A DNA stretch of 64,000 bases. Source: Nematostella vectensis. Lineage: Eukaryota; Cnidaria; Anthozoa; Actiniaria; Edwardsiidae. Where the stretch lies: the NCBI RefSeq assembly GCF_932526225.1, contig NC_064036.1, forward strand, positions 10,423,519 through 10,487,518, in the 5' to 3' direction. The position numbers were made by a program, and so were the translations under genes. This document shows, piece after piece, positions 30,095-41,200 of the stretch. The first letter of the stretch is position 1; every line of letters begins with the position of its first letter. The notes beneath the pieces were generated by a model. That model did no database searches. It was not told where the DNA came from and was given only the letters and a program-made list of their open reading frames with translations.

Positions 30095-32846
30095 TTATGC
30101 TATAAAGGAGAAGATTCCAACTACACAAAACGTCCTTATAAATAAACAACTATCTGCGAAAGCAACCGCGCTATTTTCCCCGTCGTCATCTTCACCGTCC
30201 ACGTCTTCGTCGTCTGCGTAAGGGTTCTCCATCAGATACAAAAACTTGTCGTAGTTCTTCATGAGATACGGAGGCGCAAAAAATGAGTCTGTCTCTGCGC
30301 TAACCATCTCATTAACTTGGCGATTATTCAATGGCGAGCCATCAAACCATTTCCCTTGCTTTATCATACTCTTTATGAAGTTCAGATCCATTTTTTCCTT
30401 GATGCTGCCCCAGCGTGGCCAGTCAGCATTTTGAGCGGATAAAAACTTGGTCCTTATCCCCTCTGGATGGAAGCAACTAGAACAATGCCAGCCAGCGAAG
30501 TGGCCACCATCTTCCCCAAGGTACCACATACTGACCAGATACTGCTTGCGGTATTCCTGGAAATCATTGCCCTTGTTTTTGGTTACACCGTGATGTACAT
30601 CCCGTACAATGTTGGAGTCGTCATGGTAGACCTTTCTCAACATTCCTATAGTACATCCGGCAGGAATCTGGCTGAAGTGACGATGCTTCCAGAAGAATCC
30701 GAACGCGGACCAACGCATCCGGAAACCAAACGGCTCCGGGAAACCATCGTGCACCTTTAAAAATATGAGGGAGTCCCGAGAAGGGATTTCATCCAAGTCA
30801 AAGACAAGAAACAAGTCGTCATCTTTAAGGTATTTTATATGAGGTATTCCAAATTTTCCAAGGTAGGATCTGAGGTATGAATCAGCGATAAAGCCCTTAG
30901 CCCTCCCTCCAGTGGGGAAGTGGTCAATGGAAAGGTATATGATTTTCGGATGGAAATCCTTCAGGTAACCCCTGTGAAGACGCTGAAGCAGCCTGAGTGG
31001 CTTCCTAGTTCCATAAGCCGTGTAAACAGACTCCACAAATATAAACACGTCCACCAGGTCGTACAAATCGTGAAGGATGGCTTCTAGCATAACAAACTCG
31101 TGATTGAATGGCGCGGCATACACAATTCTCCTAGCTGATTTACGGAATTTTAAAAAGGTTTTTGTCTGAAGCTGGTTAGAGTAGTGGATTGATTCTGGAA
31201 TGTGGCATCTTTTGCCAAACCATCTTTCATTACAAACACACTCCCTCTCCTTGACCTGTTTTGTGCCCTGCTTCAAGCAGTGCCTGCTACCGTTGGTGTA
31301 TACATAGTCAGTTATTGGGTCCACTTTGATGAGCGGGATATTCCGAGGACGATGGAGAAAGAACGCTTCAGCACTTGAAAAAAAGTAAAAGAATTTTCCA
31401 CTTATTATTTCAAAAGGTATTTTCGGATAAATATGTATAACTACAAATTTTAACACATCTTAAAAAAAATATTCATATTCAGACACGTGTGTCAGGGAAG
31501 ATGTAATTAGATTTGATCATTAAACACACAATGACATATTATCGATGCAAAATAATAATTGATTAATTTTCTTTATTAAATTAATCATCATTGATTGTCG
31601 GATGGGGACGTCACTTACTTCACTGTCTAGGAAGCAAAACTATGAAAATTTTATATACTTTGAATGGGTTAGAGGGGGTAGAGAGAATGCTGCCATGTAG
31701 AACAATGACGTCTGCCCCTAAATCCAAGTGGCTTCCCCCCCCCCCCCCTCCAATCCCCTTCTACAAAACTGTCTATCGGTCCAGCCAAATGCCAACCGTG
31801 CGCTTGTAATATAATTACTCCAATTAAAACTATTGAAAGAAAAATTACGTCCTCACTTGAATAGTTGACGCATGTCTATTCAGTGGAAATGTGTCAATGG
31901 TAGATGGGTTGCCCCTGAAAAATGAGGCCAAAATACTGAAAGTTCCCTCTTTCTTTCTTTATTTTCTTTTCTGAGATTTCACCATGCCGAGGCTCAGATA
32001 GCAGAAAAAAATAATTTTCAGTCCTGTTGCGTTCTAAAATGCAGAATCAAATTGTGCTCATAGTAACAACCTTATTATTGCTATTGATCAATAGTGGAAT
32101 TCTCTTCCTAATAATTTGTTGGGTATTCTTATATACACTAAAATTTAATAACATTGTTAATAACATATTCAGCTTTAGAATGTCCCAAAAATAATAACGG
32201 CTCAGCCTTAACTGAAAATTAGACGTTCTTATAAAAAGAGTGTAGTTAAAATTTTGCAAGTGAGAGACAGTATATGGGAGCACAGTGGCGGTTCGGGGAC
32301 GGTATAGGTAAGCACACGATGCCAGGTTTAATATAAACAACCAACTACCGATTTGTCAACAACCGTATCTTCAATTACCAATCAAGAACATCCCAAGACC
32401 CATAAAATGATTCGATTTTTATGTAAATCTTATATAAATTTATGGTGTGTTCATAAAACAACACAAAACCTTTGCTAGTCCTTAAACTGAATAAATTTTG
32501 CAAGTGAATTGGAGCATGCAGGAAGCGAGAGCGTGTTGTATGACCCTAGTATTTATAAGAAAGTATTACCATTTCATGTAACGTACAGGCTTGTGGGTTC
32601 TTACCTGACAAAATGGTTCGTCTTTTTTCCTTCTTTTCCGGCAGTTTTCTTCCAAAACCCCCAGCCAAGCACATTACGTAAGCCATCGATTTCGGTAGCT
32701 TTATAGTTAACATCAGAGGTCGACAGCAAATTCAGCGTTACAAGCAGGAACACAAAGCATCCCGATAAAAGAATCTTTCTCGGCGAACACAATCGACGTA
32801 AGGGTAAAAAGCGACAACAGGCTATTACAAATCTGCAAGCCATCAT
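30095..32846 (-). CDS. GT17 beta-1,4-N-acetylglucosaminyltransferase, MGAT3-like (506 aa)
   Basis: Two exons: 32605-32846 (ATG at 32846; donor CAG-GTAAGA) and 30095-31373 (acceptor TTTCAAG). Joined in phase they give 506 residues, close to the roughly 530 of human MGAT3. The N-terminus is type II membrane style: a basic stretch (LRRLCSPRK) then a hydrophobic anchor at about residues 25-42. An EGF-like Cys cluster (113, 126, 128, 137) precedes the catalytic region, as in some invertebrate members of this family. The GT17 core includes the F-V-E-S-V-Y-T-A-Y-G-T segment and the metal-binding DLDEIPSRD at about 273-281. The family adds a bisecting GlcNAc to N-glycans in the Golgi; whether this paralogue does so is inference. 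An acidic stretch (D/E-rich) and a short hydrophobic tail end the protein. Confidence 0.88.
31374..32604. other. Intron of the GT17 gene
   Basis: AT-rich with a poly-C run near 31737-31748. It hosts the reversed MITE copy B (31945-32242). I see no coding exon. Confidence 0.6.
31945..32242 (-). mobile_element. MITE with CACTCTTTT ends, copy B (reverse of copy A)
   Basis: It shares extended sequence with the reverse complement of 20443-20792: GGCTCAGATAGCAGAA, TTATTATTGCTATTGATCAA and GACGTTCTTATAAAAAGAGTG. The right end is followed by TA; the left end is decayed (CCCTCTTTC). Confidence 0.65.
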
Positions 32847-35261
32847 CGGAACCTGTAGTGAGCCCGAAATGTTATAACAGTTTCAATGCATTTAACTTGA
32901 TTGGTTAACTGTAACGTCGAATAGCAACTCCATCCAAGAACCATTAAACAGGATGACAAAAATGCATGTAGAAAGTTCACGTCTTTACTGTTATTTTTTA
33001 GTGAGCTCGTGTTTTGAGCACGAGTTGCTACGAAATTCTAATGCAACTAAATGTTGGCCCATTGGCTCAAAAAGTCGGAGAAGTTTGTTTACCACGTGTT
33101 ATTTTCCATTTCTTGAAGTAAATAATTTGGCGTGAAACACAAGATAGCAGTGTTGACACTAAGGACCAATAGATTTCTTCTGCTTCAAGATTCTCTCAGT
33201 TTTGTAAGTGAATTTGTTCGCTTTCGTGGTGATAATTTCAAAATGGAAGCTGTTACGCTTGGCGCTTTTCTATTGCAAGGATTTGTAAATTAGCCAAATA
33301 ACTCATGCATTGCAAATGAGCACTATTGTCGAGAAAAACAGAAGAATACGAGTTTTGTTCAGAAGAGTTCTTGGTGACATGACGGAAAAACTTGAAGTGA
33401 CGCTTCAAATAGGCCCATTTCACATCGAATAAGGCGGAGAATTTCTCTGAGTACTTAGTAACTTATAGCAAACAAAATATCAAGTGCGACTTATTTTAGA
33501 TTGATGCGACTTTTTGTACAGTGTCATTGAAATTTGAGCTTTTCGCCCCTGAACTGATGCACAGGGCAATGATGATCAAGGAAAAAGTATCTTAAAAAGC
33601 CAAAATCTGGTTATGTGCACTTCGGCCTCACGTTATTTGTGTTTTGAAAATCAGTCCATAGAACAAGGAACCTATAGCTATTGTAAGTAATTGTGTCTTC
33701 TATCTCTCTCTCTCTCTCTCTCTGGAATTGCGCTTTTTTCCGGTTTTTCCGTCATGTCGTTCTTGGTACAAAAAGCGATTGTTACATTTGAACTACAGTG
33801 CTTCTACGGGCTACCTCACAAAGTCTCCACCACTGGCCACACGCAGACACTATCGAAAACATAAGCGGGATGGCCAACATTTTCCAGGCTCGTATGTCTC
33901 ATCCACTCTAATTATTACCGTATCAAGCGGCCAGGAAATGTTATTATTGGATTGCCAAGCACCCTCTGATAGCATCTATTACAGAAAAAATGCATAGGTT
34001 TAAGTTGACACAGACAATAAATGTTGCAAAACAATAAAAAAAAAAATAACTTTTGACATTTGGCGAAGACTAGGTTATACCGCCCAGTTCTACTGAACCT
34101 CCATTGAACGGGCACGCAGTGGAGGTGCCTCTGACACAAGTAAAGGAGATCGGTGTCCTCGCCTCCCTCCCTAGCAGCAGATCCAGAGGTAGAGTGTTAT
34201 ACGCAACAAAGAGACATGATTTTTACCTCAAGGGGGGGGGGGATGGAAATCAAACTAATCCTCCCTTTACATACAGAGGCGGTGGGAATAGATATTTTCT
34301 GGTATCACACAATAAGTAACAAGAACGTTAAACAAACTTTTATTTTCTTGTTTGAATTTTTTCATGTTATAAACAATTCGTAATATTGATAGATAGTTGG
34401 TTTTGACTAATTGCCGTTTTTAGTTAGAGGCGGTGAATGTCCACTATAAATCCTTCAACTTTTCTTTTGCAGTTCTTATTTTATATATAAGTTGGAGTTT
34501 ATCTTATGTATAATATTCGCCACAATGTTCTTGCAACAATTACTGGGTATAATTACAAGATTTATTCGAACCATTAAGTTAATCGTTCATCTGATTAGTT
34601 CTTGGAAGAAACCTCACACACCCATGGAGTTTTACTTGAAGGGAGACTGGTTAAACCTGATTATTAGATATAAAATTATTATAGAATTAACAAAGTGCTA
34701 GCGTCCTTGTTCATTATCAAAACGCGAAGAGGCTTACATGAGATTAATAGCACATTTTTATGGTTTCTTGCTCTAACACTTACAGCTTACAACCACAAAA
34801 GAAGATACTATTCAGGATCAAGACATATACTGTACATTTTTTATATTAAAAAAAAAGATTACGTACATTTACTGCACAGCCTATATTCACAAAATTATAT
34901 TTCATTTATGACAGCCTTTCGACAATTATTCTATCTAATGATTCTATTCATTTGTAAATACAGAACAGCAACTCAAAGATACAAACTTTTCTAATTTTAT
35001 AATTCCTCGCAATTTGTACAATTTTCAAGATATAACATGATGCCGCCATAGCTTGCTGCACTGTCAAAAGTTCTATCACATAGTTTCCCTCAGCGATGTT
35101 TAAAGGGGCTTCCTGTGGTAACACATATTTCCTTGCGCCTTAGCAAAAAGCACAGGGATCCCGCTTCAAATTTGTCGTTTGAAGCGAGCTATGCCGTAAG
35201 TTTATCCAGCCTAAACATCCAGCAACCAATGCAACATTTTCATCCCAATTTTTCGGAATTA
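32847..35261. other. Intergenic region between the GT17 and PSTPIP-like genes
   Basis: AT-rich. It contains the MULE-like MITE copy 2 (33376-33758) with a (TC)n run inside it. TTTATT near 34339 and 34560 could be minus-strand poly(A) signals for the PSTPIP-like gene. The promoter of the GT17 gene should lie just above 32846, but I see no defined element. Confidence 0.5.
33376..33758 (+). mobile_element. MULE-like MITE, copy 2, with 9-bp TSD GTTCTTGGT
   Basis: The ends are GACATGACGGAAAAAC and TTTTTCCGTCATGTC. The duplication GTTCTTGGT lies at 33367-33375 and 33759-33767. This is the longest copy in the window (383 bp) and includes a (TC)n tract near its right end. No coding capacity. Confidence 0.92.
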
Positions 35262-38200
35262 TCACGTGTTCCAATCAACGAACTCTTTTGGGAACATTCC
35301 TTTCTTTCCATTGAGTTCCCCACAACACCACGTGTCGTCTTCTTCGTACAAAAACCGGATTATATCGCTAGCTTTAAATGATAATTCTTGGTCACCCTGT
35401 GCTTCGTACTCGTAAAGCGCGCGAAAGTACCTCTCCTTTGGCCGCGCCGGGACTCGGGCCGTTGGTTTTTGCGGCGGTAAGACCTCGTTCACTGTCGTGT
35501 ACAGATCGGCGTTTTCTGCAGGAAAAACGGGGGAAATTAAACGGACCTTCCATGAAAAGGAGAAAGATTTTTGAGGCTGATACGAAGTATGAAATACGCG
35601 TCAACTTTCGTACGCCGTCACTTTGAAATTTGCTTTTATTCCCGAGCAGATTTTAACGCGAGAACTTCCACAAAGCTATCAAATTTATCCATAGCCGCAG
35701 TTAGAAAACTTTATCTTGAGAGGCAAGTCTCAGTCATTTTTTTTTTTCTTTAAAGAATAGCAATCCAATTACTATCCAGCTACGGCCCTGCCATCAAGAG
35801 GAAATCATATTTGTGTAGTTTGCGTGTGCTAGAAAGCTAGCACGCTTAAAATTCAGATCTAGTGTCATGGCAACAGTTTCCATGGAAACCTACCCTCCGT
35901 AGGAACAGCTGGAAGGGCGGCAGGTAGTCTTCCGCCAGGACGTCCCACTTGCACCATATCCCTGGAGTGCGTCAGGCTACCGGGGATGGGACCACCAATG
36001 TTAACCGAACCTCCAGATAAGGGACTGGTTTTTTGCGAGGATTGGACCATGTAATAGTTTTCGTAGTCGATGTGACCTGTTGACAGAAGAAAATGTAAAT
36101 CAATCGATGTCAAGTTGTGATGAGATAATCAAGCACAAGGAACCTGATACAAAAAAAAACATGAAAAATAAGATTCACGTCAAATTGATCACGTCAATAC
36201 CATTCCATTGCATTACAATCCAATTCCAAAAATGAGATATGGATGCCAGTTTACTTCCGGATGTCCGACGGAAACCTCAACCGTTAAAAGACAAAATAAT
36301 CTATTAGAATCCGAAATATTTAACAGGCCATCCGCTCTAAATTATCAATCAAATCCTCAAAGAAACTTCCAGTAGACACACTGCTTTAAATATTTTAAAA
36401 TATTTTTCGCGTTTTTCGTTAAAAATCATCGGATATTGTTAGGTAAAGTAAGTAAAGTAAACTGTGAAGTGTGAAGTAAACTGAAAGTAAACTGGAAGTA
36501 AACTGTTGACAATGCGGCTTTAACGCCAACACTTCCCCAGCGCACACCAATGCTTGATGTAGCTAGCTTTGTGAGATAAACAAACCGTTTCCCTTCGAGA
36601 CAAATGGAAGTTTTGTAGTACCAGGTAAGTTTTAACTCTGCTTTGCTTCTTTTTTTTCTTTTTTTTTTTTGCTCTGTTCTGGCGTATGTGGCGCACGTAT
36701 ATGCCCCTTAAAACATATTATGAGCCTTACTTGGTCGTTCTGATCCAGTCTGCCTCATACTGATAAACAGCTTAATGTCTTGGTCCACGTTACAACCCTC
36801 CAAGGACTGACGAACCACCTCGTACATCTAAACAACAACAAAAAACACTCGGTGTGTCTGACAAACCACTCCCTACATCTAAACAAGACAATAACATACT
36901 AAGAATGCCTCACAAACAACTTCGTACATCTAAACAAGACAATAACATACTAAGACTGCCTTACAAACAACCTCGTACATCTAAAGAATAACAACAACAT
37001 ACTCAGACTGTTTTACAAAACACCTCGTACATCTAAACAATAACAACAATCACTCGGTGTGTCTCACGAACTACCTCCTACATCTAAACAAGACAACAAA
37101 CGTGCTCAGTGTGGCTTACAAGCCACTTCGTACATCTGTCCTGAACAGCTACAACAACAATAGAACACCTTACTGGGACTGCTTTACAAACATCTGAACA
37201 ACACAATTAACGCTTTTTTAAATGGTTTAACTAACACATACACCCTCTTACCTCATCGACTTTGACGCAGTTGATGGAGCCAAGGTTGGCATAGAGCCAC
37301 ATCCAGTTACGCAGAAATGCGATACGCTCCTCTTCGAGATTTTGGAAAACCTTGAATAAAGGAAAGAATTGGGAATTTAAAGCAAAGAGATAACCTCAAG
37401 ATGTATGTTAGAAGTTAAATAAAAACGATTTATTATGACAGGGGCTTGGATAAACTGTTGTGAAAAAGGCCAACACACCCTAACCATGAGGCAGTATTTT
37501 ACGCGGCTGTTTTTACGCCAGTGAAAGTCAAATCCTTTTTTCAATTTCAGCCTGATATTTTAATCGTGATTAGAAGAACGTTTATATCTTGATAAGTTAG
37601 TAGTAGCAAAAACGTCTGTGAATGAGGTTTATTAAGAATATTTTGAAAATATATATGAATCATTTGAAAAAAGGGAGTTGGTCCCTCAGTGTCTCAGTCC
37701 TCTGGCATCATCCTAGCGAAAACTTCCTTTTCCAATTAGCTGTTTTTGGGGGACCTAGTACAATATTTATTAAAATAGGGTTTATTGTAAATGATTCATG
37801 AATCTTTTTAGATGGTCATCTCAAGATTTCTTCAAATATTTTGCCTTATAATATTGAATATTATATAGTGCAATATTTATTAATTAGTGCAATTAGTACA
37901 ATATTTATTGAAATAGGGTTTATGGTAAATGATTCATGAATCTTTTTAGACGGTATCTCGAGTTTTCTTCAAATATTGTCTTCTAATATTGAATATTAGA
38001 TAGTGCAATTAGTGCATATTTATTAGTGAGTGCAATTAGGACAATATTTATTGAAATTGGTTTATGGTAAATGATTCATGAATCTTTTTAGATGGTTATC
38101 TCAAGATTCCTTCAAATATTTTAAATAAAATCAATAATAAAACAAGGGCCATTTAAGGCAGACATGACGTACATTACAGCAAGTGGCCATCTCCCTCTCC

Positions 38201-41200
38201 CAAACCACTCTGGTGTCATCCAGCACACGAACCGATGTTTGGTATGCAGAATCTAAAAGAAAAAGAAAATAACAAAGCTTAAACATAGTTTGCACATAGT
38301 GTTTTCCGTGTGTTAAGCTGTCTGGGTGAAACCTTTTTTCATGTATCAAGCAGATGCCCTAGAGCATCACAAAGATTCTTGAGAAGGTTGCCATCTTTTG
38401 TCTCTAATGTGATGCAAGAAAACTCATGACTTAGACCCTTTTTCAGCGTGCAATGAATTATAACTGTGTGATTAAACTTCCAAAAACAAGAGCACAATCA
38501 GAATCCATATGGGATCTGGTTAGTCTTCTTTTCAACTCAAATGCATTATTGTTTGGTAAACTTTGGCCCAGGGAAAACCATGACATGGCATGTATATTAC
38601 GTCGATGTGTGTTGATTCAGGCGCGTGCCCAGGAGATGAGAGGGGGGGAGGGTGCGCAATGAGGAGGATAAAGAGGAAAGCGTTTTCACTGCGCTCTCGT
38701 CCAAACGCTCTAGTACATTCTAAGAATAAATAAATAACTTACTTATCCAACGCTCTGTTTACACAAGGATGATCAAAATACCTGCTTGCTCGACAGCTGT
38801 CTTACACTTCCCAAGTTTCGATCTTAACTGAAAGGAAAAATGACTGATTATAGTGGTTATGCTTTGACAGCCCGCAAGAATGACAAAGAAGAGAACAAGA
38901 GAAGATAAAGAAGACGCTGCTCCCTTGTTTCTCTTTTCACCCCCCCCCCCCCCCCTTCGCCCGAAACGCCCTAGGTACCCGAGGATGGCGAAATGGCCGC
39001 TAAATGGAGGTTGTTCCGCTGTCGATCCACTGGAGGGTCAACTCACACTATGATATACAATTGTCAAAATCGTACGTAATATGCACTCTTGCATATTTAC
39101 AGCTATTATTTGCCTGATAATAGTCTTTTAAGTTACACAAAATGCATTCAACGGAAGGTGAAAACAACACAAAAATGCATTCTGGAGATGTTGGCTTGGC
39201 CCCGCAATAGGGTCACCTTTTCCTCATCCTTGGCGGCCATGGATACGGATTTCTTCAGAGCATCATCGGCTGCTTCCTTCTCACGGCATTTTTGCTCGTA
39301 TGTCCGCTTTAACTGAAACATAACTATGACGTTTAGTTTTGCCATAAATAAAAAAGATAAATTCAATGTGTGTGTGTGTGTAGCAAAAACGGAATCGTAT
39401 GGAGCTAACTTGAGCGACACTGTTGACTTCATTTTATTATGATTTTATTTTAAATGTTTAATTTCAGAAAAGATCATACTTCCTCCCCTCGCCCTCATGA
39501 AGGGATATTTTCATAGCTATCACACCACTTGAAAACCATCCCACTGGAATCACCAAAATAAACACTGATTGTAAACAGGGTTTTTACCCAATGGAAATCG
39601 GGACGAAATAGCCTTTGATCAATTTTCTCTGGAATCACACTATATTGAAACATCTTATCATACCCGATTATTCGATGCTAGCAATAGATATATTTTTGAT
39701 AAATTTCAAACATATCTATTCTGCTACAGAGAGATCTCTACCTCATCTGCAGAGATTTTTTAACTATTTTTAATCCAATAACAAACAACAAATTAACCCA
39801 ATGTCTTTTACAGTCACCCAAATCATGCACCTTATGGAGATTTTCATAACAGGTCTTCTTGTTCCTTTGTGATCTTTTCACAGAATCTTCTAACTGAAAA
39901 TTTAAAAGAACAGAGCTGTGGCAAGCCTCGAAATATTGGGGGAGATACGATACAGAAACATTAAGAAAGTATTGGCGGGAACAGCCACGTCCCTTCTGGT
40001 CAAGAAAACAATCATGTTACAGTACATGAAGAGTTAGCAAGGCATTTGTTTCTCTATACAGAATAACACTAATCAGAAATCAGTGGATAAACTCAAATCG
40101 AGTTGGTGTTTAAATTGTGGAAATGCCTGCAGAATGAATCCGCCAATATATCGTATGGGTTGGGGACCTTGTAACAAATGAAACTAAAGTAATATTAAAA
40201 ATATAAAAATATTAATAACTTATACATTATTGTATACTTATTCCTACAGAAACATTAGTATTAGAATTGAAAGAATGAGTCTCTTTTAAATGTAAAATAA
40301 GTTGTTATTTGCATAGGCATTTTCTGGTGTGTTGTAAATATGTGTAAACTTACAAAAGCGTCGACGTAAATAACATTTGATAAATATGCGTACTATACGA
40401 TACACGATTTCTCCAACTCCGACTCGTAATTCTGCTTGTCGTAGGAACCTTCACCCTTTGAGCTGCGCTTAGACTTGCTCCATATCGCTCTCACAGGGTC
40501 ACTATAGCCATATTTGCAGAGAAACGCTTCACAGTCCTCAATGTAGAGCATCTAGTCTTTATCCCCAAATACGTGGGGCTCAAAGTCCTCAATGTAGAGC
40601 ATCTAGTCCTTTTCCCAAAGACGTGGGGTTCACAGTCCTTAATGTAGAGCATCTAGTCCTTATCTTAAAGACGTGGGGTTCACTGTCCTCAATGTAGAGC
40701 ATCTAGTCCTTAACCCAAAGACGTGGGGTTCACAGTCCTCAATGTAGAGCATCTAGTCCTTAACCCAAAGACGTGGGGCTTAAAGTCCTCAATGTAGAGC
40801 ATCTAGTCCTGATCCCAAAATACGTGGGGCTCAAAGTCTTCAATGTAGAGCATGTAGTCCTTATCCCAAAGACGTGGGGTTCACAGTCCTCAATGTAGAG
40901 CATCTAGTCCTTATCGACGTGGGGTTCACTGTCCTCAATGTAGAGCATGTAGTCCTTATCGACGTGGGGTTAACAGTCCTCAATGTAGAGCATCTAGTCC
41001 TTATCCCAAAGACGTGGGGTTCAGAGTACTCAATGTAGAGCATTAAGTCCTTATCCCAAAATACGTGGGGCTCAGAGTACTCAATGTAGAGCATCTAGTC
41101 CTTATCCCAAAGACGTGAGGTTCACAGTCTTCAATGTAGAGCATGTAGTCCTTATCGACGTGGGGTTAACAGTCCTCAATGTAGAGCATCTAGTCCCTAT

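Noticed and set aside
30467-30760. 97-codon + frame inside the GT17 exon
   Set aside because: Antisense shadow of a well-supported glycosyltransferase exon.
34492-34994. Two hydrophobic + frames in the intergenic region
   Set aside because: AT-rich sequence gives Ile/Leu/Phe-rich frames by chance; no start context, splice sites or family.
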